The position numbers and the translations under genes are program-made. A stretch of 38,766 bases of DNA from Planctomycetia bacterium (GTDB lineage Bacteria > Planctomycetota > Phycisphaerae > Phycisphaerales > SM1A02). Where the stretch lies: assembly GCA_005790565.1 (NCBI GenBank), contig SXUJ01000048.1:1-38766 (forward strand). Reading direction: 5' to 3'. The notes below the pieces were generated by a model. That model was not told the origin of the DNA. It did no database searches and saw only the letters and a program-made list of their open reading frames with translations. Shown piece after piece: positions 1-8,291 of the stretch (within the stretch, counting starts at the first letter, position 1; every line of letters begins with the position of its first letter).

Positions 1-506
1 ATCGCAAGGCGGCCAGCAGGATCGGGAATGCCCACTTCTTTGAGTGCTTGGATCGCGAGATTTTCCGCCTCTTTTCCTCGAGCATCTTGGTGGAGGTAGA
101 TCGCCTCGAGAATCTGATCGCCGATCGTGTAGACAGGATTCAGACTCGTCATCGGCTCTTGAAAGATCATCGCGATCTTTCCGCCACGAATCGTCAACAT
201 CTCGCGCTCGCTCATCGAGAGCACATCGCGACCTTCAAAGAGAATCGATCCGCGATCGAAGCGGCCAGGCGGGCGCGGGATCAGTTGCATCGCACTCATC
301 GCCGTCACGCTCTTGCCACAGCCACTCTCGCCCACCACCGCGAGCGTTTGGTTCGCGTGCACCGTCATCGACACGCCCGCGACCGCTTGGATGCGCGGTC
401 CACCCGCGGAGTTTGCGAAACTCACAGCGAGATCCGCGACTTCAAAGATCGGCTTCGTGGCGCAGTTCTCGGGGGCATGGAGAGATGCTTGGACTTGCAT
501 CGACAT
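1..506 (-). CDS. Peptide/nickel-type ABC transporter ATP-binding protein (OppD/DppD-like), 3' end beyond the window
   Basis: This is the N-terminal 168 residues of the ATPase that would energise the permeases encoded just upstream. In the translation I see a Walker A motif GESGCGKS about 60 residues in and a Q-loop IFQEPMTSLNPVYTIGDQI, which is the wording typical of the OppD/DppD branch. The signature and Walker B motifs would lie past position 1. The ATG at 506 overlaps the stop of the preceding permease by one base (TGATG), so translation is very likely coupled. A second in-frame ATG lies two codons further on, at 500. Family assignment is firm; the transported substrate is unknown. Confidence 0.93.
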   Translation of the reverse strand, partial: MSMQVQASLHAPENCATKPIFEVADLAVSFANSAGGPRIQAVAGVSMTVHANQTLAVVGESGCGKSVTAMSAMQLIPRPPGRFDRGSILFEGRDVLSMSEREMLTIRGGKIAMIFQEPMTSLNPVYTIGDQILEAIYLHQDARGKEAENLAIQALKEVGIPDPAGRLA

Positions 507-2029
507 CAGTGCGCGGCCTTTCGGAGCTTCGGGTCAATTGCGTCGCGCATGGCTTCGCCGAGCATGTTGTAGCTGAGGACAGTGAAGAAGATTGCGAAGC
601 CGGGGAAAATCGCGAGCCACCAAACGAAAGTGCCTGTCGTTCCAGTCGCGCTCGAGAGGAGCTTGCCCCACGAGGCCTGTCCATCAGGACCAAGTCCGAG
701 GTAAGACAGCGTTGCCTCGGCGATGATCGCCGCCGCAACGGCGAACGACGCGTCGACGAGCACCGGCGTCACCCCATTGGGAAGCATGTGCCGGAACAAC
801 ACGGAGCGAAGCGGAAGACCCGCCGCTTGCGCGCCCTGCACGAAGTCCTGCCGCCGTAGCTTCAAGAACTCCGCACGAGTAAACCTCGCCGCACCCGTCC
901 AGGAAACGCAGCCGATGATCGCCATCATTACATAGGTGTCGCGCGGAAGAACGGCCGCGGCAACGATGAGTAGGAACAGCACTGGGATCGCCATAAACAC
1001 CTCGACGACGCGATAAAGCAGGAGATCCACCCATCCCCCGAAGTAGCCCATCAACGCACCGAGCGTCACCCCAATCGACACCGCAATCCCAGTGGAGAGC
1101 AATCCAATCGAAATCGAGAGACGACAAGCCCACAGCATCTGCGAGAGCACATCTTTGCCAACGGCGTCACTCCCGAGCAACAGCGTCTTGGAGCCAATCC
1201 CGCGATCCGCGAGCGCCGGAACGGCGTCACTCACTTTCGTCATCGGTTCGAGGACATAGAGATCGCTCCGCCCGTAGTCGGGCGAGAACGGGATGAGCGT
1301 ATAGACCATTGAGAAAGCTCCCGATGCTTCCTGTTCATCGTAAACATCGAAATTCACAAGCCGATCGCTCCAGCGCGATTGGCTCGCCGTGACGCTGACG
1401 ACCGCGGCAAGCAGAATCAACCCGCTCCGCGTGGAGAGTCGGCTCAACGAGCCGCACGATGCGACAAACGCAACGATCGCCAACACGAGTCCGACGAGGA
1501 GGGACGCAACGAGCGGGAAGTGCGACATCCCCGCGAGGCTACGAATCCACGGCGCGCTCTCAGCGTCTCGACTCCAGGCGCTCACCGCGCCACAGACGAC
1601 GATCGTCGCGCCCGCCTGCAGCGCGACCAACAACAGCAGGCCGAGACGAGTCGATCGTTGCGCAACTCCGCAGGCGGACGCGAGCCGCTTCGGGAGAGCG
1701 ATCCACGGCAATGCGAAGACGCCCGCGCACAACAGCGCGAGATCGACGCTCGTGAGTGAAGTCCAAAGCGGGGAATCCCACTGACCGTTAGAGGTATTCG
1801 TGCGAACGATGGGGTGCGCATTGGCGATCACCGGCGCGAACACCGCGAAGAACGCAATCACCGAGATCCATCCAAGCGCGACCTTCGCGCCTACGCGAGC
1901 GACCACACGATCCCACGCGTCGGCCCAAAAACCCTTCGCCTGTTGCGCGCCCACACCACGCATCGCTTCGATGCCGGAGATGCTGGTCACTGCGCCATCG
2001 CGCACGCTGCCGTTGATCGCATCACTCAT
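506..2029 (-). CDS. OppC/DppC-type ABC transporter permease with extra membrane helices
   Basis: Inner-membrane permease subunit of an oligopeptide/dipeptide/nickel-type importer, 507 aa where ordinary OppC is about 280-310. TM1 lies near residues 50-70. Four additional hydrophobic segments follow (about 93-113, 128-150, 171-192 and 202-218) before the canonical core, which begins at GSDAVGKDVLS (286-296). The ATPase-contacting EAA loop is near 395-419 (QAAGLPLRSVLFRHMLPNG). The C-terminal core is well conserved. The start overlaps the 3' end of the OppB-like gene by 8 bp and the stop overlaps the ATPase start, so it is the second permease of a tightly coupled B-C-D unit. The role of the inserted segment is not known. 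Confidence 0.9.
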   Translation of the reverse strand: MSDAINGSVRDGAVTSISGIEAMRGVGAQQAKGFWADAWDRVVARVGAKVALGWISVIAFFAVFAPVIANAHPIVRTNTSNGQWDSPLWTSLTSVDLALLCAGVFALPWIALPKRLASACGVAQRSTRLGLLLLVALQAGATIVVCGAVSAWSRDAESAPWIRSLAGMSHFPLVASLLVGLVLAIVAFVASCGSLSRLSTRSGLILLAAVVSVTASQSRWSDRLVNFDVYDEQEASGAFSMVYTLIPFSPDYGRSDLYVLEPMTKVSDAVPALADRGIGSKTLLLGSDAVGKDVLSQMLWACRLSISIGLLSTGIAVSIGVTLGALMGYFGGWVDLLLYRVVEVFMAIPVLFLLIVAAAVLPRDTYVMMAIIGCVSWTGAARFTRAEFLKLRRQDFVQGAQAAGLPLRSVLFRHMLPNGVTPVLVDASFAVAAAIIAEATLSYLGLGPDGQASWGKLLSSATGTTGTFVWWLAIFPGFAIFFTVLSYNMLGEAMRDAIDPKLRKAAH

Positions 2030-3599
2030 AGCTCACCCGTGGGTCCGCCACCGCGTAGAGGATGTCAGCAAAGAGCAGTGCGGAGAGGTTTACGCACGCG
2101 ATCATGAATGTGTTGGCGAGAATGAGTTCCCGATCGCGCTGGGCGATAGCGTCGAGGATCAGACTTCCCATACCAGGCACGCTGAAGATGCGCTCAATCA
2201 CGACGGATCCTGCGAGCGTGGCAGGGAAAACCGTCACGAACATCGTGATGAGCGGCAAGAGACTGTTGCGGAAGACATGGTGAATCACGACATCCTTTCG
2301 CGAAACCCCCTTCGCCTTCGCCGTGCGGACATAGTCAGCGTTGAAATTGTCGAGCATCGCCGCGCGAGTTTGCTTGGAGAGCACCGCAAACCCACCGTAG
2401 ACCAAGCATGCAACCGGCAACACCGCATGCCAGCCCATATCGAGTAGCCAACCCATCTGCCAAGTGCCATTGAACTGCACGCCTGGGAGAAATGTCCAAC
2501 CATCTGCCGCACGGTCGTGCATGCCCGCCACGGGAAACAGCCCGAGATACTGCTTGTTTGACAAGTAGCCAATTGCAAGCACGCCGGCCCACACGGTTGG
2601 GATCGACCACAGCGCGACATAGAGTGCGCCGGATGCCTTATCAAACCACGAGCCCTTACGCGCACTTGCGAGGACGCCGGAAGGAATTGCGATCAGATAG
2701 ATGATCGGAAACGCAATGAGATTCAAGAGCAGCGTCACAGGCAGAGCGGCCAGAATCAGACTTGAAACGGGACGGCTCTTCGAAAATGCCGTTCCGAGGT
2801 CGGGCGGTCCGATCCATACCGTCTCCGGAATGATCGTGAAGCCAGACTCAGGAAAGGGACGCTCGGAAAATGCAACGGCGAGGACTTCTCGTTCCGCGCG
2901 CGCGATTCGCCACGCAGTGAGCATCGCCTGCGCCGACGCTTCCACCTTGGGCCACGCCGCATTCGAGCGATCGACCGTCATCGTGCTGAGTGCATCGAGC
3001 TTGATCTTGCCCTTGCGATCCAAGAGTTTTCCATCGGCCTCGCCATGACCACTTGCGGCCGCGTAGGCAGCGAGTGCGCTCTCAAACGTGCGTTTTGATG
3101 CGAGAAACTTCGACCGCGCCGTGAGTGCATCATTCGCGATCTTTCGATACTGTCGCGCGCAGTCCTGGTCTGCATTGGGAAGAAGGACCAACCCTCCCGT
3201 CCCCCTTCGCGCAGCGACCACGCTCGCGACATGCTCGTCGACGGATGGATAGAAGTCGGTTACTCCAAGCCACTCGACCATCGGTGGTGGCGCAAGTTCT
3301 TTCGGAGGCTGCAGCCGCTCGCCGGCTGGCGTGACCTGATCGCGGGTCCCAAACTTCAGTGGCGAAATGCGATGGAGCCAACGCCCGTACTGCACGAGGA
3401 CCGGATCATTCAAGCCGTAGCGGTCTTCGAGATACGCCTGCAGCATCGCGGCCTTCGACGCATCTTGCTGCCCACCGGAGACACTCGCAGCCGCGCCAAT
3501 GCCGCCCGGCGAAAGCGCGAGTAGGAGGAACACGACAAAGGTGATGCCGATGATGGTCGGCAGCATGAAGAGGATGCGCCGGAGGATGTAGTTCAGCAT
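2022..3599 (-). CDS. OppB/DppB-type ABC transporter permease with a large extracytoplasmic insertion
   Basis: Inner-membrane permease partner of the downstream OppC-like protein, 525 aa against about 305-340 for typical OppB. TM1 (about 11-30) and the YGLNDPVLVQYGRWL segment (61-75) are standard. About 180 residues (roughly 84-266) are then inserted before the conserved DLGTAFSKSRPVS segment (268-280), after which the usual TM core resumes and ends with the EAA loop (KAKGVSRKDVVIHHVFRNS). By family topology the insertion faces outside. GAGG sits about 9 nt upstream of the ATG. It lies 54 nt downstream of the solute-binding protein gene and overlaps the next permease gene by 8 bp. Confidence 0.91.
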   Translation of the reverse strand: MLNYILRRILFMLPTIIGITFVVFLLLALSPGGIGAAASVSGGQQDASKAAMLQAYLEDRYGLNDPVLVQYGRWLHRISPLKFGTRDQVTPAGERLQPPKELAPPPMVEWLGVTDFYPSVDEHVASVVAARRGTGGLVLLPNADQDCARQYRKIANDALTARSKFLASKRTFESALAAYAAASGHGEADGKLLDRKGKIKLDALSTMTVDRSNAAWPKVEASAQAMLTAWRIARAEREVLAVAFSERPFPESGFTIIPETVWIGPPDLGTAFSKSRPVSSLILAALPVTLLLNLIAFPIIYLIAIPSGVLASARKGSWFDKASGALYVALWSIPTVWAGVLAIGYLSNKQYLGLFPVAGMHDRAADGWTFLPGVQFNGTWQMGWLLDMGWHAVLPVACLVYGGFAVLSKQTRAAMLDNFNADYVRTAKAKGVSRKDVVIHHVFRNSLLPLITMFVTVFPATLAGSVVIERIFSVPGMGSLILDAIAQRDRELILANTFMIACVNLSALLFADILYAVADPRVSYE

Positions 3600-3653
3600 C
3601 CGACCGTACCTCGGCAGTGTTCACGGGACATGATTCGACACATGCGCATGCAA

Positions 3654-5525
3654 TCAGTTGGCGGGGACGGATTGTTCGCCCGCGCGGAAGAACTCCCACG
3701 GTTCAAGCGCCGTCTTGTACATGTGCACATTGCCGATCGACTTCTTCACGAATCGAAGCCAAGGCGCGACGCGGACAAACGTATAGGGCTGCTCCGCATG
3801 CAGCGTGGCTTCAAACTCATGCCATGCCTTCATTCGCTCGTCATAGTCGATCGTCGTGCGAATCTTGTCAATAAGCGCATCCGCTTTGGGACTGTTCCAC
3901 TGCACGAAGTTGTCTCCGCCCTCCTTGATAGAGTCCGAGTGGAAGATCTGCTTCGGATCACTCTCCGGCGCAGTGGCGGACCAACCCATGATGAGCGCAT
4001 CAAAGTCTCGCGCCTTCTGAATCTCCTGCATCACCGACCAGTCAATGACCTTGATCTCGACGCGAATACCGACTTTGGCATACGCATCCTTCACGAAATT
4101 CGCGATGCGTTCGGCGATCTCGCCGCCGCCGGCACGAGTGAACTCAAAGACAAATGGTTCGCCCTTGTCATTTTCGAGCACCCCGTCACCGTCGCGATCC
4201 TTCCACCCCGCCTCTTCAAGCAACGCTTTGCCCCGTGCTCGATCAAACGGCCACGGCTTGAGCGCGTGATCAGACGCCGGACTCTCAGGATTCACTGACC
4301 CCTTCGCGACGATGCCAATACCCTCCCAAATGTCCTTGATCATGCGCTCGCGATCGAGGCAGAGCGTCATCGCGAGCCGCACACGCACATCACTAAACGG
4401 AGTGGGCTTGCCGTTGCGCAGCCCGCCGTTCCATGCGATGAACGAGTAGCCGCTTCGCATGTTGATCCATTTGAGTGACTGATTCTCAACCTCCCAGTCT
4501 GGTTCCTTCGTCACCTTCACGAATTGCGGGCTTGTCGGAAGCGTCTGATCGCCTTCGCCATTGGTGTACGCAACCAAGCGAGCCAGGTCATCCGTCACGA
4601 CGCGATAGCGCAGCTTTTCAAGCGGAGATCGTGGGCCCCAGTAGTTTTCGTTACGCACGAGCACGATGTCTTGGCCTGGCGTCCACTGCGCACTCGGATC
4701 CAATCGTTCCATTCGGTATGGACCAGATCCCATCAACAGCCCAGTGGCAGCATTGATCTGTGCCGGCTCAAACTTCGAATAGAAGTGCTTGGGGAGCACA
4801 TACACCCCGAGCGTGTAGGGAAGGTTGAAGGAGAGCGCTTTCGAAAACTTGAACTCGACGGTGTGCGGGTCAATCACCACCACATCGGTGATCTGATCAA
4901 GGGTGGACCGAGCGCGCTCGTTCTCAATGGACATGTTGAAGACATAGTCCTGAAACGTGAATCGCACATCCTCAGCAGTCAATGGTTCGCCGTCGGAAAA
5001 GCAGGCATCGTCGCGAATCCTGACACGGATCCACAAGCCGGCTGGGTCTTGTTGCCATGCCGAGGCGAGCACGCCGCGAAACCGCAGAGTGTTTGAGTCA
5101 AAGGCGCCAAGCGACTCACAAACTCGGTCGCCCACGCGCGTCGCGTATACATCACCGCCGATGATCGGCGTCAGCTTCGCGGGCTGCGCTTCAAAGAGAT
5201 CCGTGAACTCCCCACCTTCTTCGAAGCCCGGCTCGTTTCTCGGGTCCGTCGCAAACTCCCACGGAGGCTGCCATTCAATCTCGACCCCCGGACGCGCCCA
5301 CGACGTGTCTCGCGTCGAGTTGTTCGGAGCGGCAGAGGCGCGTGCCGCAGCACCACTGATGACGCCGTTGGCAAGACTCTTTTCCATCGCGGCGAGTTTG
5401 GCGAGCACATCCTGCTGCAGAATCCGATCGCGATCCTGTTGCACCAGTTGCAACCAACCGAGCACGACGACGACAAGGAGCAAGAGGAACTGAATGAAAT
5501 CCTTGAATCCAAAGCGGTTCTGCAT
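3654..5525 (-). CDS. Family 5 extracellular solute-binding protein, membrane-anchored
   Basis: Peptide/nickel-type (SBP_bac_5) binding protein that should deliver ligand to the adjacent permeases. The ATG at 5525 gives 623 aa and has TGAGG at a good distance upstream. A longer in-frame start at 5618 would add 31 residues ahead of the hydrophobic segment and is less likely. The N-terminus has one hydrophobic helix (about 10-28) with no lipobox and no obvious cleavage site, followed by a charged, helix-prone QQDRDR...LAAMEKS stretch (29-55), so it reads as a signal anchor with a stalk. Conserved family blocks include FSDGEPLTAEDVRFTF and the RLVAYTNGEGD region. Ligand unknown. Confidence 0.92.
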   Translation of the reverse strand: MQNRFGFKDFIQFLLLLVVVVLGWLQLVQQDRDRILQQDVLAKLAAMEKSLANGVISGAAARASAAPNNSTRDTSWARPGVEIEWQPPWEFATDPRNEPGFEEGGEFTDLFEAQPAKLTPIIGGDVYATRVGDRVCESLGAFDSNTLRFRGVLASAWQQDPAGLWIRVRIRDDACFSDGEPLTAEDVRFTFQDYVFNMSIENERARSTLDQITDVVVIDPHTVEFKFSKALSFNLPYTLGVYVLPKHFYSKFEPAQINAATGLLMGSGPYRMERLDPSAQWTPGQDIVLVRNENYWGPRSPLEKLRYRVVTDDLARLVAYTNGEGDQTLPTSPQFVKVTKEPDWEVENQSLKWINMRSGYSFIAWNGGLRNGKPTPFSDVRVRLAMTLCLDRERMIKDIWEGIGIVAKGSVNPESPASDHALKPWPFDRARGKALLEEAGWKDRDGDGVLENDKGEPFVFEFTRAGGGEIAERIANFVKDAYAKVGIRVEIKVIDWSVMQEIQKARDFDALIMGWSATAPESDPKQIFHSDSIKEGGDNFVQWNSPKADALIDKIRTTIDYDERMKAWHEFEATLHAEQPYTFVRVAPWLRFVKKSIGNVHMYKTALEPWEFFRAGEQSVPAN

Positions 5526-5637
5526 GCGCAACCTCAGGCGAGTTTTTCGGACAACCGAAACAGCGAACGACCCCGCGTGTCGCAAAGACAGCGGGGATTG
5601 GGAGCCTATCAGATACACGATGCAGACTCGCGGCGGA

Positions 5638-6669
5638 CTACCTTTTGGCGCGTATCGGATCGAACCGCGATTGCAACTCGTCCCCGAGGAAATTCAGTGA
5701 TACCAGCGTGCATGCGATCATGACACATGGCGCAGCAAGCAGCCACCATCGACTCTCGATCGGATTCAGTTCAGGTAAACCGTCCGAACAAAGATTGCCC
5801 CAACTCGGCAGCGGCTCCTTTACGCCAATGCCGAGAAAACTCAGGAATCCTTCCGACAAGATCGCAGCGGGAACAGCGAGCGCAGCGTAGACGGTGATCG
5901 GTCCGATCAGATTTGGAAGAAGATGTCGAAAAAACTGGCGCGTGGGAGAAACGCCAATCGCGCGGCAACTTTCCATGAATGGTTGCGCGCGCAAGGAGAG
6001 CACCTGGCCGCGAATCACCCGCGCCATCGTGAGCCACGAGACACCGCCGATTGCGACGAGAAGCGTTGCAAGATTGAGGGCCTGTCGCGCGACGGGACCA
6101 AGATCCTCGCCCCTGCGTTCAAGCAACCCGTCCACCGCGACCGCGAGGAGCACGACGAGCAGAATCGACGGAAGTCCGAAGAGAATGTCGACAATGCGCA
6201 TCAGCGCCGAGTCCGTCTTTCCACCCGCCGCGCCCGCCACCGCTCCGTACAGGGTGCCAATGACGACCGCCACGAGCGCAGCGGAGAGTCCCACGAGCAG
6301 GCTCACAGCGCCGCCCGCGAGTAATCGTGCGAATACATCGCGTCCGAGGCGGTCGGTTCCAAGCAACCGACCAGGAATGTACTGACCCCCGTCGGCGGCG
6401 ACCTGCACCCGAGACGCGTCGCTTGCGTCGAGTGCAATCCAAAGCGGCGGGAGGAGATTGAGCGAGAGATTCGACGCTTCGCTGCGCGCAAGTCGCGCTG
6501 CGGAACTCGTCCCGCCAACCGGCCCCAAACTCCACGGTAGGCTCAGCGCGCACGCACCGAGCATCAGAAGAAACACGAAAAGACCAATGCGCCCAGTGAT
6601 GCCCATGCGTTGACGCACACGCCCTCTCGCGTGCATGGGTTCAACTACAGAAGTCGAAATCGCGCTCAC
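5638..6669 (-). CDS. OppC/DppC-type ABC transporter permease, standard length, second C-type subunit of the cluster
   Basis: Membrane permease of 343 aa with the ordinary OppC plan: TM1 near 27-47, the periplasmic stretch, then GTDRLGRDVFARLLAGG (104-120) and the EAA loop at about 230-255 (ESCRAIGVSPTRQFFRHLLPN). It belongs to the same family as the gene at 506-2029, so the cluster encodes two C-type permeases but only one visible B-type. Its ATG overlaps the stop of the upstream exported-protein gene by 4 bp (ATGA), and the solute-binding gene follows after 112 nt. Whether it pairs with the OppB encoded here or with a B subunit elsewhere cannot be told from sequence. Confidence 0.9.
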   Translation of the reverse strand: MSAISTSVVEPMHARGRVRQRMGITGRIGLFVFLLMLGACALSLPWSLGPVGGTSSAARLARSEASNLSLNLLPPLWIALDASDASRVQVAADGGQYIPGRLLGTDRLGRDVFARLLAGGAVSLLVGLSAALVAVVIGTLYGAVAGAAGGKTDSALMRIVDILFGLPSILLVVLLAVAVDGLLERRGEDLGPVARQALNLATLLVAIGGVSWLTMARVIRGQVLSLRAQPFMESCRAIGVSPTRQFFRHLLPNLIGPITVYAALAVPAAILSEGFLSFLGIGVKEPLPSWGNLCSDGLPELNPIESRWWLLAAPCVMIACTLVSLNFLGDELQSRFDPIRAKR

Positions 6670-7421
6670 GGCGCGGAGGGTACAGCTTCCTGTTGCGCTG
6701 GGCGCCGAGGTGCGCGCGGCGCCGAAAGCAACCGATCGTGGAGCGCTTGCGCGAGTGCCTCCTTGCGCGAGGCATCCGCATCAAGTTCATTCTTGAATCG
6801 GGCGAGTGCCTCTTCGAGCGCAGACAGTTCTGCCACGCGTGTGGCGAGTGATCGGTCGACTTCCTCACGAGTCGCGGCAACAAGTTGTGCGCCCAGCGCT
6901 TCGATCTCGTCGCCGTTGGCATGGCGCGACCGCGCGTTCAGCAGCTCTTCAACCAAGCGTTGCGAGTGCGCCGCAGCACGCAGTTCGGCCACCTTCGCTT
7001 CAAAGACCGCTGGTGCCTTCTCGCGAAGAATCAGCATCGCCGCCATGCGACGGCCTCCACCTCGCAATGCGCGACGCATCTCCTCTGGATCCGCGTCGAA
7101 TCGCGCCTGCAACGACTCACCCCAGCGCGGCGAAATCTGCGATCCGATCTCGATGATGCTCTTGAGATCCGCGTCGGACCATTTTCGTTGACTTGTGTCG
7201 CCGACTATGGAGTCCATAAGGTTTCCGCCACTGCCGGGCAACCCAATCGCGTGACCTGCCGGACCGAATCCTCCCGCACGCGGCCAATCCGGCGGCGTGG
7301 TTGGAGGAGCAATCGCGGACGCGGTCGGCGCACAGAGCACGCACATTGCGATGAGCGGCGCTGCGTACTTAGCCACCGACCGTGCGTAGAAGGATTGCGC
7401 GAATGGTTGCTTGCGATGCAT
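6666..7421 (-). CDS. Exported helical protein of unknown function in the ECF sigma/Opp operon
   Basis: A 251-aa protein I do not recognise. The ATG at 7421 is preferred over an upstream ATG at 7439 because AAGGA stands about 8 nt before it. A basic start and hydrophobic stretch (about YAAPLIAMCVLCAPTASA) look like a cleavable signal peptide. A Pro/Gly-rich linker follows, then about 170 residues of charged, Ala/Glu/Arg-rich, strongly helix-prone sequence with likely coiled coil, and a Pro/Ala-rich tail. The architecture recalls periplasmic helical stress proteins of the Spy/CpxP kind, but I see no LTXXQ motif. It overlaps the downstream permease gene by 4 bp and lies 45 nt after the putative anti-sigma gene. 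Confidence 0.75.
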   Translation of the reverse strand: MHRKQPFAQSFYARSVAKYAAPLIAMCVLCAPTASAIAPPTTPPDWPRAGGFGPAGHAIGLPGSGGNLMDSIVGDTSQRKWSDADLKSIIEIGSQISPRWGESLQARFDADPEEMRRALRGGGRRMAAMLILREKAPAVFEAKVAELRAAAHSQRLVEELLNARSRHANGDEIEALGAQLVAATREEVDRSLATRVAELSALEEALARFKNELDADASRKEALAQALHDRLLSAPRAPRRPAQQEAVPSAP

Positions 7422-7466
7422 GGTGGAGTTCCTTTGCATGATGCGCTTCAGAGAGCCTCGCGAAGC

Positions 7467-8117
7467 CTAGAAGGAGGAGCGCTCGCCCGCAAGCACTCGC
7501 AATTCTGCTTCAAACTCGTCGAAATGCACCGCGCGCGAGGCAAGGACGACCCCGAATGGATCGGCGCTTGGCGATGACTCACATGCCTCACAAGAAATGC
7601 GCAGCAATGCGGCTTCGGCGGTGTTGCTGCGCGCGAGGCCATCTGCGACAGCGACTTCTCGCGCAAGCGCACTCTCGAGATGCGCGGGGAGGATCGCGCC
7701 GACTCGGAGCGCCGGCTCTGGCGCGCTCGATGAGTCGCGGGGTGTTTCAATCGCGAGTTCGCGCGAGGGCTCGAATGCGCGAGGCTTCTCTCCCTCGCGC
7801 AACATGACAAATGCGGTCGCGAGAGCCGCAACGCCCACGAGCGCGGCCGCGAGTGCGTAACGAGCGAACGAAGTTGAGAGAGTGAAGCGGCGCGCGAACT
7901 CGTGCGAGCGGCGCCGCTCGGGTGATGCTCCAACGGATGCCCCACCGGAGGATGAGTGTCGAGCCTGCGCGAGAGGGAGCGAGGCCGCCGAGATCCGCGC
8001 GATGCGCGCGAGTGCGTCGGGCGAGCATCGCCGTGCCTCGCGTCCCAATGCATCGAGACTCGCGAGCATCCGCGCGTCAAACTCATCCTGGGGTTCGAAG
8101 GGAGAATCCTGCTTCAT
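7467..8117 (-). CDS. Putative single-pass membrane anti-sigma factor
   Basis: A 216-aa protein with an N-terminal cytoplasmic region of about 88 residues, one TM helix (about YALAAALVGVAALATAFVML) and a C-terminal outside domain of about 110 residues with two Cys near SCEACESS. Its position directly after the ECF sigma gene on the same strand, together with this topology, suggests it holds the sigma factor at the membrane. I see no HxxxCxxC zinc anti-sigma motif in the N-terminal part, so the role is inferred from context and topology only. It ends in TAG, which shows that amber is a normal stop codon in this genome. Confidence 0.7.
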   Translation of the reverse strand: MKQDSPFEPQDEFDARMLASLDALGREARRCSPDALARIARISAASLPLAQARHSSSGGASVGASPERRRSHEFARRFTLSTSFARYALAAALVGVAALATAFVMLREGEKPRAFEPSRELAIETPRDSSSAPEPALRVGAILPAHLESALAREVAVADGLARSNTAEAALLRISCEACESSPSADPFGVVLASRAVHFDEFEAELRVLAGERSSF

Positions 8118-8224
8118 CGCGACACTTCAGTTCTCAGTCGGACAAACTCTGCACTCTTGAACGCTGCACTACTCCCCAAATTGCGCCCCGCCCCTGCGAG
8201 TGCCAAAAAAAGAAGGCGTCGCAG

Positions 8225-8243
8225 GAAGGGCGGAACGCCCTTC
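8225..8243 (-). terminator. Hairpin between ECF sigma and anti-sigma genes, possible attenuator
   Basis: A perfect 8-bp inverted repeat, GAAGGGCG and CGCCCTTC with a 3-nt loop, lies in the 174-bp gap. Read on the minus strand it is followed about 15 nt later by a run of seven T (CTTCTTTTTTTGG). The spacing is longer than in a textbook terminator, so partial termination or mRNA processing between the two genes is possible but unproven. Confidence 0.35.
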
Positions 8244-8291
8244 TTCTCGGCCTCGCCCGCGCAAATCGGCGCTAGCGTTGATCCAGCGGCC

